DNA of 8,553 bases from Candidatus Poribacteria bacterium (GTDB lineage Bacteria; Poribacteria; WGA-4E; WGA-3G): the NCBI GenBank assembly GCA_009842375.1, contig VYFM01000189.1, positions 1,969 through 10,521 of the forward strand. Direction: 5' to 3'. Position numbers and translations under genes: made by a program. Numbering within the stretch: the first letter of the stretch is position 1; every line of letters begins with the position of its first letter. This document shows positions 1 to 8,300 of the stretch, piece by piece. The notes under the pieces were generated by a model. The model worked only from the letters and a program-made list of their open reading frames with translations. It ran no database searches and was not told the DNA's origin.

Positions 1-496
1 CTCCATGACAATAAAAACAGTTATCATAATAAACACGTCTACCATTTTCTACGTGGGATTTAAACTCTTCTGGATTGTCTTTTTCCAAGTGTCGATAAGG
101 ATTTTCAACGTCTTCAATAACTTCATCCTTGTACGTTAATTCTAACGGTGGTGACGGATGTGCATCCCGTGGATCTCCTGGAGGACTCGCTTTTTGTGCT
201 ATATTTGTATAGGTATATCCCAACATAAACAGTGGAATCAACACCACTAAAACTATCCGTCGTACTTTTTTATTTTCATCAATAAGCGTTTCAATAATTG
301 GACGGAGGAATTCACTTAATCTTGAGTCCTCAACAGATATGTGGACTAAGATGGCAATGAGGATCAGTGCCATATACATTACAATGACACTGTTCGGTAT
401 AGGAACTGAGATTAGACTACCAATGATATACCTTAAGAATATCCATGATGCAACAAAAATAACAAAACATATCGTGAAAAGTGATGGTTTTCTCAT
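1..496 (-). CDS. Membrane-anchored cytochrome c, C-terminus cut by window edge
   Basis: This is a partial gene. It starts at ATG 494-496 behind a good Shine-Dalgarno (AGAGGT) and stays open to base 1, giving 165 complete codons. Three hydrophobic helices lie at about residues 6-30, 35-55 and 81-100. The basic N-terminus (MRKPS) and the charged loop 56-80, which ends KKVRR, would face the cytoplasm, so everything after helix 3 is periplasmic. That part has a Pro-rich linker (about 104-118), an acidic stretch, the motif NPY at 132-134, and then NGRRVYYDNCFYCHG with the haem c site C160-x2-C163-H164. This is typical of a class I c-type cytochrome domain; its axial Met and any further haems lie outside the window. 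The gene follows the dihaem cytochrome by 42 bases with no terminator, so the two are probably co-transcribed. The likely role is an electron-transfer subunit of the same membrane complex. The cytochrome assignment is firm; the partner and direction of electron flow are inferred. Confidence 0.88.
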   Translation of the reverse strand, partial: MRKPSLFTICFVIFVASWIFLRYIIGSLISVPIPNSVIVMYMALILIAILVHISVEDSRLSEFLRPIIETLIDENKKVRRIVLVVLIPLFMLGYTYTNIAQKASPPGDPRDAHPSPPLELTYKDEVIEDVENPYRHLEKDNPEEFKSHVENGRRVYYDNCFYCHG

Positions 497-538
497 GGTT
501 TACCTCTTTTAGGTCTAACAATACCGAAATGTGATTGA

Positions 539-2068
539 TTATTCAGCAGTTTCCTCTGATGGATTTTCTGACGTTGTATCACTTGCTTCTTCTGTTGAAA
601 CGCCAGTTAAAGTACTCATATATGCAAGTAAGTTTGCCATTTCAACTACAGTTAAGGTATCGGGGAAGTTCACAGGCATTGGTGATGTATCATGCAGTTT
701 TTTACCGGATGCAACCATTATTATAGCTTCTTCTATATCAAACGGATCAAAACTCTCTTCACTCCCATCAACCATCAAAACGATTTCGTCATCATCCATG
801 GTCCCTGATATATATTCGCCAACGGTTTGTACACCGTCAAAGTCGGTAAGTGTCATCATCTTTTTAACTTCAGTCTTAGATACCGTTACTGTTTCATCTC
901 CAACCTTGAGTGTAACTGTGTCTGTGGTTTCCTCAACGATATCTCCACTGATGGGTGTATCAGAATCCATCGGTGTGATTGTTAGCGTGAAATATCCGTT
1001 GTCAATTAGATTTACAATGTCTTCTTCATCGATAGGTTCCTCATCAAAATCACTAAAGAGGATAGTGTGTTCTTGTTCAGTACCGTCTGCATCTTTTGTT
1101 CGGACTATAACCTTATCCGTATCCTCCGACACAAGTGTTCCTTCATAGGTTATACCATTTGCTTTCACCTTGACTGTGCCGTAGCCAGCAACAATTAATG
1201 CGTTAGGTAATAGTATTGACTCCTCAATATAACGCATACTGTTTAGAGCTGCAATGTCTGTTAATTCTGGTGCGGTAACAACTTCAAAATCTTCATTTAC
1301 CTCACCTGCCTTTGGATTTTCAAGACCTTGGACAACATGACATGAAATACACGCTGCATCTATAAATACCTGTTTTCCTTTTTCAAGATCTCCAGAAAGT
1401 AATGGGGCAAGTGCTTCTGCAGTAGTTCCTACATCGGCTCTATCGATCGGTTCGTCAAACGGTTCTGGATCAATTTCACCGCCTTGACTTTGCAGAAATG
1501 CTATGACCGCTTGAATCTCAACCTTTGTGAGTGCTATTGGATTTTTCCATACCTCTGGCATGATACTGCCGTATCCAGGAACCAAGTACTTACTTGGTTC
1601 ATATAGAGATTCAATCAGGTATTGTTTTGCATCTAAACCGGACTGTCTGGTCGCTGCGAGTACACCGATATCTGTCAAATCTGGACATCGTCCCTTTGGT
1701 GCTGAAGTATCCAAGGTGTGGCAAGCCCTACACTGCCCTTTAGTATTAAAGATACTTTCACCGATTTCAACAACTGCATCTGGGTCACTCCAATCTAATT
1801 CGGTTACAGTTCCAGTTCCAATGGCTGTACTTGGAACCCATGCAGCGATAAGCGCGAAAAACCAGATAATTGACAAAGCAAATGTCATCAATTTCATAAC
1901 AATTCCCCATACAACCATATTTAACAGGACCGCAATGAGAAACCAGACAGACCAAGGTAATAAGTTCTCTGATCCAATTGGAAATGCTGGAGCTTTCGCA
2001 ATAAATGCAATAAAACTTACTAACATTAAGATTAGACCGGCGATTTTTATGATTGTATTTTTAGACAT
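539..2068 (-). CDS. Membrane-anchored dihaem cytochrome c with inserted beta modules
   Basis: A 509-residue protein. Three N-terminal hydrophobic helices (about 7-25, 37-57, 60-79) put the rest in the periplasm. Cytochrome domain 1 has C113-x2-C116-H117 and axial Met170 in YGSIMPEVW. Domain 2 has C240-x2-C243-H244, and its likely axial Met464 sits in SPMPV. Domain 2 is unusual. Where domain 1 runs YGSIMP, domain 2 reads YGTV (296-299), then about 160 extra residues, then SPMP. The extra part looks like about three short beta-rich modules (roughly 305-345, 368-402, 414-450), each with a pattern like G-x-(I/L/Y)-x3-x-D-x-V-x-(V/L). The C-terminus is an acidic Ser/Thr/Glu tail (491-509). The ATG has AGAGG/AGGG just upstream, and the gene starts 27 bases after the CydA-like gene, which indicates an operon. 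It probably carries electrons to or from the CydA-like core. The dihaem call is strong; the function of the insert is unknown. Confidence 0.9.
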   Translation of the reverse strand: MSKNTIIKIAGLILMLVSFIAFIAKAPAFPIGSENLLPWSVWFLIAVLLNMVVWGIVMKLMTFALSIIWFFALIAAWVPSTAIGTGTVTELDWSDPDAVVEIGESIFNTKGQCRACHTLDTSAPKGRCPDLTDIGVLAATRQSGLDAKQYLIESLYEPSKYLVPGYGSIMPEVWKNPIALTKVEIQAVIAFLQSQGGEIDPEPFDEPIDRADVGTTAEALAPLLSGDLEKGKQVFIDAACISCHVVQGLENPKAGEVNEDFEVVTAPELTDIAALNSMRYIEESILLPNALIVAGYGTVKVKANGITYEGTLVSEDTDKVIVRTKDADGTEQEHTILFSDFDEEPIDEEDIVNLIDNGYFTLTITPMDSDTPISGDIVEETTDTVTLKVGDETVTVSKTEVKKMMTLTDFDGVQTVGEYISGTMDDDEIVLMVDGSEESFDPFDIEEAIIMVASGKKLHDTSPMPVNFPDTLTVVEMANLLAYMSTLTGVSTEEASDTTSENPSEETAE

Positions 2069-2095
2069 TTCCCTGTCCTCTAACTTGTTTATCTG

Positions 2096-4006
2096 TTAGT
2101 CATCACTTTCGGCTGCTACTTCTGCCTCAATTGGGACAGCAGCTTGCTTTTTCTTATCTCCCCAGAGTCCGAGCCAGAATATAAATCCAACAAGAGCAAA
2201 GAAAATAACCATAATGATTGAAACCATATTCACAGCACTGCTAAGTGACGGTGTAAATGCATCTACTGAAGTGTCTTTCATTACTCCAAAGATATGCCAT
2301 CCTTCGCGTAGACCTGAACGTGCATATCCCATCAACCCCATCAGTGATGTAAATGTAATCGCGAGTAGTATTAGAACGTATTGAGAACGATCTGTCATTT
2401 GCCCCCAATTGATCGTTCCGGACATAGTGGCTTTTCGATACATGATTATATCAAGGATTGTTACTACTACCATTACACCAAGTGCTACTAAGACTTGCCA
2501 AGGGGTCAGTACATTTACGCGTACATTAGTTTCGACTGTAAATCCAACAATACCTATAACAACAATTATAACCACACCTAAAAAGAAAATAGCCGAAATT
2601 AGAATATTTCCTACACCTTTCCAACCTACAATAGGTGTTTTTCCAGATCGTCTATAAAAAAGAAAACTGAGAAAGGTGGTTAGAATAACTATATTTACAA
2701 CAGTATTTTTTGCTGTCATCAACCCGAAAAAACCGAGATGCGGGTGGTTTGCACCTCCCATCGCACTAAGCTCTGATGCGGATGATATCTTGGACAACGT
2801 ACGTGGGGTCATCCATATTGCTACGCAGATAACAATCACTGTAATCATATAAGGACGATACCGTGCGTAAATCTCTGCCCCCTTAATACGTCCCATACCA
2901 GACCAAAGATAGTAGTTTGCACCAATAAACAGCACTCCAATCATCACTGCTTGTAGGATAAATAACCACGAGAAGAGACTCCCCATCATGTTAATACCCA
3001 TCGTGTTATTGAAATCGTAGATTTCTTTACCTAACCAATAACCTGCAAATGGCAAAGGGATCAATCCGATCAAAGCGATGAAATTTCCATTGTAACCCAT
3101 CCAATCGTAATGTGCTTTATCTTCTTTGGATTTTGCCACGAGAAATCGAAATGCTGCATAGGCTGCTACAATAGATCCACCAAAAGCGATGTTCCCGATG
3201 AGGCGGTGTATATTGACAGGCATCCAAGTGAAATTGTTGACTGCTTCCCATACTGTTGCCAAGAATTCTCCTGTAGTCTCGTCATGAAGAGGAATAACAG
3301 ATGTTTCTGTTATTCCTTCAAGATATTCAGCGCGTGTCAATTCAGGGTTTTGTGCTAAAGCACTTTCTATTACGGCTTCTTTTGTCTCATCGGACAACTT
3401 TTTAAACTGTGTAGCAGGACTCGTCTGATAGGTAAGCCAAGTGTTTGAGACAAACATAATCGCTGTGCCCCAGATGTTTAAGAGTACTCCGAGGAAAAGG
3501 TGTACCCATTTAAACCGCCCCTTCATCTTATCCCAACCGTAATAATAGATGTAGAGTGTAAAGGTTTCACCGAAAAACAGTATGACGTAAAAAATCATGG
3601 TTGGACCGAATATACCGCTTAACTTGCTCAAAACTTTGGGGTAGCACCATACCAAGACAAAGACGAGAACACCACCAAGTAAGGCAGTTGTTGAAAATGC
3701 TCCCATACAGAGTTTGATGAACTCGTATGCCATTCGGTCATACCGTTCTTCCTTGGTTTTCCAACCGATGAACTCAATGATAACAGCAAACATTGGCACA
3801 CCGAGGATAAAAGAACCAAACAGCAGATGAAGTTGTGCGGCTATCCAAGCTGCGTTACGGCTCCCTATCAAAGGAAACGGACGGTATTCCTCATCAGTCA
3901 TGTCTTGTGCAAATGCAGGCACTACAGCAAGTAACACAAAACCCAACAGAACAAGTGTTAATATGAGGTAAATTCTCTTTAATGTATGAGAAGAACAACA
4001 ACGCAT
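2096..4006 (-). CDS. Cytochrome bd subunit I (CydA)-like polytopic membrane protein
   Basis: A 636-residue protein, longer than classical CydA (about 520). The N-terminus looks like a signal segment (basic, then a hydrophobic stretch, ending AFAQD near residue 35). About 13 further hydrophobic helices follow. CydA-family features visible: His60 in AAQLHLLFGSF, matching the E. coli His19 haem ligand; Glu147 in FFGETFTLYIYYYGWD, matching the Glu107 region; NTWLTYQTSP (188-197), matching the family's NxWMQxPxG; and His267 in PVNIHRLIGN, matching the His186 haem b558 ligand. Differences: Phe139 where Glu99 is expected, an extended loop at about 195-257, and only a short turn at about 325-341 instead of the long quinol-binding Q-loop (no GRQPW). 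The Arg391/Met393 pair is not evident. About five more helices follow residue 400, with His421/His423 and a polar GYARSGLREGWHIFG segment around 560-574. No CydB gene is visible. It could be a bd-like oxidase core or a quinol-cytochrome c oxidoreductase subunit. The ribosome site is weak (GAGAAAAAAG). Confidence 0.82.
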   Translation of the reverse strand: MRCCSSHTLKRIYLILTLVLLGFVLLAVVPAFAQDMTDEEYRPFPLIGSRNAAWIAAQLHLLFGSFILGVPMFAVIIEFIGWKTKEERYDRMAYEFIKLCMGAFSTTALLGGVLVFVLVWCYPKVLSKLSGIFGPTMIFYVILFFGETFTLYIYYYGWDKMKGRFKWVHLFLGVLLNIWGTAIMFVSNTWLTYQTSPATQFKKLSDETKEAVIESALAQNPELTRAEYLEGITETSVIPLHDETTGEFLATVWEAVNNFTWMPVNIHRLIGNIAFGGSIVAAYAAFRFLVAKSKEDKAHYDWMGYNGNFIALIGLIPLPFAGYWLGKEIYDFNNTMGINMMGSLFSWLFILQAVMIGVLFIGANYYLWSGMGRIKGAEIYARYRPYMITVIVICVAIWMTPRTLSKISSASELSAMGGANHPHLGFFGLMTAKNTVVNIVILTTFLSFLFYRRSGKTPIVGWKGVGNILISAIFFLGVVIIVVIGIVGFTVETNVRVNVLTPWQVLVALGVMVVVTILDIIMYRKATMSGTINWGQMTDRSQYVLILLAITFTSLMGLMGYARSGLREGWHIFGVMKDTSVDAFTPSLSSAVNMVSIIMVIFFALVGFIFWLGLWGDKKKQAAVPIEAEVAAESDD

Positions 4007-4089
4007 TTCTTTTTTCTCAATTGTTAGGTAATATCTTCAACGATCGAAATTTACTATCCTTGTGAATAAAATAAATAGAACAGCATTAA

Positions 4090-4857
4090 CTACTTGGTCT
4101 TAGGCTTCTTGAAATCTGTGCTTTTGAAATCAACTGAAATATCGCCATCTGCTGGTACTTCAATAGTCTTGTTTGCAGAACCAAGTTCTTCATGCCATGC
4201 AATCACACGAGCTCTTCCTGCTGGAACATCTTTTATGGTATATTTACCCGTATCGGATGATTTCTCATAATCATCTGGGTGAATATAGTTTCCCTCTTCA
4301 TCTTTCTGTCCGGTTACTGTGTAATAATTACTATCAACAGCAACAATATAACCACTCATCCAAGCATGAATATCACATGTCAATTTGATTGCTTCTGCTT
4401 TGGTAATTGTGTAAGGGTATGTTTTCCCTTTAGATGCAATCTGTACATTTGGAGCTTTATTCTTTTCTGCATGTGAGTGAACATTGTGTGCTACAGGATC
4501 ACTGGAAGTAACTGTAACTGTAACACCGACTGGAACAACAAGAACATGTGGTAGATACCTACATCCCAATTGATCTACTTTAGGATTCTCTTTTGGCATC
4601 TTTAGTTCTTCTCTTGCACGAGTACGTACGGAAATCACAACATTCTGAATACCTTTTCCTTTTGAAACTACAAGTGCTTCTGATTTTGCACCTTTGGTAG
4701 CAGTAATACAGTGTTGTTCCTGTGTATTGACAGTGAGTGCAGGACGTGCAGGAACTTCACCTTCATAGGTAACTGTACCAGTAATATTTCCAGCGAATGC
4801 AATACTTGTCATAGATAGAAAAATAAGTAAAGCGAGTACGGTCTTTAAATTATTCAT
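4090..4857 (-). CDS. Secreted cupredoxin-like protein with carboxypeptidase regulatory-like domain
   Basis: A 255-residue protein with a clear Sec signal peptide (MNNLKTVLALL...IAFA, cleavage after about residue 22, mature GNITG). After a first beta domain (about 23-90), residues 95-175 look like a cupredoxin: GCRYLPHVLVVPVG (98-111), then AHNVHSH (123-129), then CDIHAWM (161-167). The spacing Cys161-x2-His164-x2-Met167, with His124 or His127 upstream, matches a type 1 blue copper site of amicyanin-like spacing. Cys50 and Cys99 could form a disulfide. Residues about 185-250 (GKYTIKDVPAGRARVIAW) match the carboxypeptidase regulatory-like/CNA-B beta fold. Such proteins are often labelled methylamine utilisation protein or plastocyanin-like, but nothing here indicates methylamine use. 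A periplasmic copper electron carrier serving the neighbouring cytochromes is the likely role. The start is well supported by AAGGAG 7 bases upstream. The gene lies 83 bases before the CydA-like gene, with no terminator seen between them. Confidence 0.8.
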   Translation of the reverse strand: MNNLKTVLALLIFLSMTSIAFAGNITGTVTYEGEVPARPALTVNTQEQHCITATKGAKSEALVVSKGKGIQNVVISVRTRAREELKMPKENPKVDQLGCRYLPHVLVVPVGVTVTVTSSDPVAHNVHSHAEKNKAPNVQIASKGKTYPYTITKAEAIKLTCDIHAWMSGYIVAVDSNYYTVTGQKDEEGNYIHPDDYEKSSDTGKYTIKDVPAGRARVIAWHEELGSANKTIEVPADGDISVDFKSTDFKKPKTK

Positions 4858-4889
4858 GGTTTTTCTCCTTAATAATATTCTTTTTTATT

Positions 4890-4919
4890 ATGTTAACACC
4901 TATGGTTTTGAAAAGGCAA
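4890..4919 (-). promoter_or_regulatory. Possible sigma70-type promoter for the cupredoxin gene
   Basis: On the minus strand TTGCCT (4919-4914) and TAACAT (4895-4890) are separated by 18 bases, each matching 4 of 6 consensus positions. The pair sits between the terminator of the upstream gene and the strong ribosome site of the cupredoxin gene, which is where a new promoter is needed. The match is modest and AT-rich DNA gives such pairs by chance, so this rests mainly on context. Confidence 0.33.
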
Positions 4920-4924
4920 CCCGT

Positions 4925-4958
4925 AAAAAACAAACATCACGGATATCCGTGTTTGTTT
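4925..4958 (-). terminator. Intrinsic terminator after the small cytochrome c gene
   Basis: In the minus-strand transcript, AAACAAA + CACGGAT (4958-4945) pairs with ATCCGTG + TTTGTTT (4944-4928). This gives two 7-bp helices with a 3-base bulge (4935-4937) in one arm, and it runs into a T-tract TTTGTTTTTT (4934-4925). The stem core is a GGATATCC palindrome, so the real loop is small. The outer stem overlaps the TAA stop codon of the small cytochrome gene. Stem plus U-run is the classical rho-independent layout. Because the stem is nearly symmetric it could also fold on the other strand, but no plus-strand gene ends here. Confidence 0.72.
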
Positions 4959-5313
4959 AAGGTCGGAAGGTATTCTTGATATAACCGAGGAGTTCTTTTT
5001 GTTCCTTTGGGTTGAGGTAATAGTGAAATGCTGGCATATCGTTTTTCCCATCACTTATGCTTTCCAGCAACTGCGTATCGTTGTGCATTGACCACAAATT
5101 GCTATCTGTCAGGTCAGCTGGATCTAATTTCTTGAACCGACCAATACGACCATTCCCTTCACCACTGTTTCCATGACATCCAGCGCAGTATCTTGCATAT
5201 TTGTATTCAACATCTGTTTGATACTTGGAGCGAGGGTCAATTTGCTTACATAACCAAATAAACCCGTTGATCCAAACAAGGATCATGACGATTACGATCA
5301 GTAGATGTTTCAT
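4957..5313 (-). CDS. Small membrane-anchored monohaem cytochrome c
   Basis: A 118-residue protein. One N-terminal hydrophobic helix (about 4-22) follows a short basic start (MKH) with no clear cleavage site, so it is best read as an uncleaved anchor with the haem domain in the periplasm. The haem c site is C43-x2-C46-H47, in YCAGCHGNSGEGNG. The axial Met is Met93 in NDMPAF, followed by the usual C-terminal helix (EQKELLGYIKN). Length and motif order fit a single class I cytochrome c domain of the cytochrome c oxidase CccA/CoxB-associated type (CxGCHGxxGxGxG). The start ATG has GGAG about 12 bases upstream, somewhat far. The gene begins 48 bases after the octahaem cytochrome stop and ends in an intrinsic terminator, so it is the last gene of the upstream transcription unit. 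It may pass electrons between the octahaem protein and soluble carriers; that is inferred. Confidence 0.9.
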   Translation of the reverse strand: MKHLLIVIVMILVWINGFIWLCKQIDPRSKYQTDVEYKYARYCAGCHGNSGEGNGRIGRFKKLDPADLTDSNLWSMHNDTQLLESISDGKNDMPAFHYYLNPKEQKELLGYIKNTFRP

Positions 5314-5337
5314 TTAGAACGGAAACTCCATTTGCAG

Positions 5338-5356
5338 GGACGAATGGAATCCGTCC
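5338..5356 (-). other. Short hairpin between the octahaem and monohaem cytochrome genes
   Basis: GGACG (5356-5352) and CGTCC (5342-5338) form a 5-bp stem, extendable by one G-T pair, around a loop of about 8 bases. It lies directly after the octahaem gene stop codon and before the next ribosome site. There is no T-run after it, so it is unlikely to stop transcription. It could stabilise the mRNA or be chance. Confidence 0.25.
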
Positions 5357-5361
5357 TACAA

Positions 5362-8300
5362 CTAACGACCTAACGAAATCAGATAATCACGAACTAACCT
5401 AATCTGTTTTTCTGCATCATCGTCGGCATATCCCTCAACCGGCATGTGTTGTCCTCCGACGAGTGGCCATGCCTGTGGCATCGCCGTACCCCGTTGGAAT
5501 TGCTGTGGATTTTTCATCCAATCAATTAACCAATCCGCTTTAAGCCGATGCTTTGCTAAGGATAAATCAGGTCTACCCGCCTTGTCACTACCTGCAGGAA
5601 TTACTTCACCTTGAGAAGGATGACATGAATCGCATTTCAGTTCATCAAAAATCTGTTTGCCAACCCGTAATTCTGCCTGTGTAGATGTCGGAGGTTCTAT
5701 GGTTTCATAAGGGAAGGGTTCGTTGTCTAAGGCAGAGAAGTATTTGATAAGTGTCGTTGCTTCCTCATCCGACATATCAAATGTTGGCATACGTACCTTT
5801 AGTCCATACCGAATATCTGAAGGTGCTTTCAGGAAATCGAACAACCATTCAGGATAAACTCTTGCACCTTCGGCTTGCAGTGGTGGTGGTGATAGTTGCT
5901 TGGTAGTAATTGGATCTAAGCCTTCATGTGCTGTTATCACATTGCTATAATCTCCACCTACGCCTTCAATTACGTGGCATCCGTTACAGTTATATTTTTG
6001 GACCACACGTCTACCGGCATCAATTTGGTTCTTTCTCTCTACACGATGAGACTCAACTGCATGATCGTAGATATAATTAAGTGGGTATGGTTGAGGTTGG
6101 AAACTCTTCAATAATACAGCAATAGACTTTGCTTCCTCATGGTCAATTTGGAACACAGGCATACGGGAAACAATGCGACGTGTTTGGTAACGTCGTGGGT
6201 CCGTAACCTTACCAATTGTCCAACCGTGCCAACTATGGTCTATATCAACAGTGTCACCAAAATCAAGTTCATCTGCCAATTTTGCACCGAATTCACCAAG
6301 ATCTGCTCCTACTTTGGATTCATTCTCGAATCCCGGTATTTCGTGACAACCGAAACAACCGTAAGTCCTTACAAGTTTCTCACCTTCGTCTACGTTGGCT
6401 TCACCGATTGAATCTGACAAAGGAGAAGGGGTTGGCTTCTGCAGGTCCATCAAATAAGCAACTACATTGTCAAGTTCCTGATTGCTTAATCGTAAACTGG
6501 GCATAGCCGTTTCTGGGTCATACGATCTTGGGTTTTCTATCCATCGACGCAAATAAGCTGGTTTGACCTTTGTACCGACACTGTCTAACGCAGGTGCAAA
6601 ATCGCTACCCATACCGTCAACGGTATGACACGAGAGACATCCGACTGTTTTTACTGTTTCTTCACCTGCTTTAATTGCCCTTTCAGATTGTGAATATGTT
6701 ACTTGTGATTCATCCAAGGACTGATCGTTCATTTGCATAAGATAAGCGGCAATAGACTTTACCTCGTCAATGACGCGTAAAACATCATCTTTTGCATATA
6801 GGTACTCAGTTCCATCATCTGCCTTGATCTTGTATCCTGTGTTTGTCTCAGAGACAACACCAGTACGTGTTTCTCCATTTTTGAAGTAAACGAGTTGTGT
6901 CATTCCTTCAACAGGGAAGAAGTTTGGCATAGTTGTGTCTGGGAGAAACGCTTCAGGTTTTTTTATCCAACTTTCAAGCCATGTGATATCTTTAACTTTA
7001 CTTCCTATCTTGTCAAGAGCTGGACCGACCTTATCTATTTTCTCCAGGGCACTATATCCTTCTACTGCATGACATCCATGACATCCAAGGTTTTCGAACA
7101 ATTCCATTCCTTTGGTAAGATTTGGGGCATAGTCTTTGGGAATGTCTGTTTCAGGATTAACCCCGAAATCTAACTTCATCACGCCATCATGGCAACGACG
7201 ACAATTTGATTCCATGTATCCCTTTAATTCATCAGATTTCCTACCAGTGTGTTCATCTAATCCTAAGACCGGAGTCAACCAGTATTCGGAATGCGTTAGT
7301 GCATGTGCAGCTTTTGCTGTCAATCCGTGTCCTTGTCCACCGTGGCAAGGCGTACATCCGAATTTTTCTACTGGATGTTTTGCAAGCAGAACATCACGTT
7401 CCGGGTGCGTTTGAAGAACTGAACGATAACCTGTTTCATAAGATATTTCTACTTCACCAAATACACCAGGGTCTGTAAAAGTTAGGACACCATCCTCAGA
7501 CAGTTCATATTCATCAGTTTCTGCATCAAAACCATCAATTATTATCGTTTCACTTCCGGGTTTTACTTTGGGGTGTTTTAATTGATGTTTAACAAGGTTT
7601 TCTCCATCACCATCTACTTCAAATATCTCATCAGCTTTGGGATCATAACCACTTCTGTCAACCGAGAAATGACATGTTGCACACCGATCTGCAGTATAAT
7701 CAAACTCTTCAAGGTAATATTGAACGATTGTTCGGGTTTCTCTAAAGGGATTTTCAAGAAGACTACCGAGGAAAGTACGCTTGATTCCACCAACGTCTGA
7801 TAACTTCTCTTCAAGACGCGCGACTGCTTCAAATTGTGCCTTATTTGCTTCAAGTGTCGCAAGAGATTCTTGGGCAGTTGTTATTGCCTCTGCAATTGTG
7901 GCATCTGTTGGTTTATATTTTTGTGCGATTAGGTAGGTAGAAAGTGCATTCGCTGGGTCATCACTGGTTTGATAAAAATCAGCAAGTGTTTTGTTGACAT
8001 CAGCATATTCGTTCTGTGCTGTTATCACAGCAGCGGTTAATTCTCCTTCAATTCGCTTTTCATACTCGTCTAATTTCTCTTTCCACTTTTCGACTGTTTC
8101 AGTTTGTGTTCCATGTGCTTCGTGTAAACTATGTTGATATTTATAGTTGATTGCATCGGATTTGCTCTGCTCAAATTTACGTTCTTGCATTGCTTCATCC
8201 AACGTCACCTTTTTCGTATTGACATCCTTCTCTAAGTTTCTCAACATTTTTACATCAATCTCAGGTGTTGAAGGTTTTTCAGGCAAGTTGTTCTTAGCAT

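Noticed and set aside
531..1148. A long plus-strand open frame (205 codons, Ser/Val/Thr-rich) opposite the dihaem cytochrome gene.
   Set aside because: It is antisense to a gene with clear haem motifs and membrane helices. Its composition is what the complement of the acidic, Asp/Glu/Thr-rich insert would give, and no domain is recognisable.
1527..2099. A plus-strand open frame of 190 codons opposite the N-terminal part of the dihaem cytochrome.
   Set aside because: It is fully antisense to the helices and first haem domain of a supported gene, and has no recognisable motif.
4007..4089. A promoter or terminator between the cupredoxin and CydA-like genes.
   Set aside because: There is a TTCACA box but no matching -10 at the right distance, and no stem followed by a T-run. 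Co-transcription is the simpler reading.
5338..5356. The hairpin after the octahaem gene as a terminator.
   Set aside because: The stem is only 5-6 bp, there is no T-run, and the next gene starts 25 bases later.
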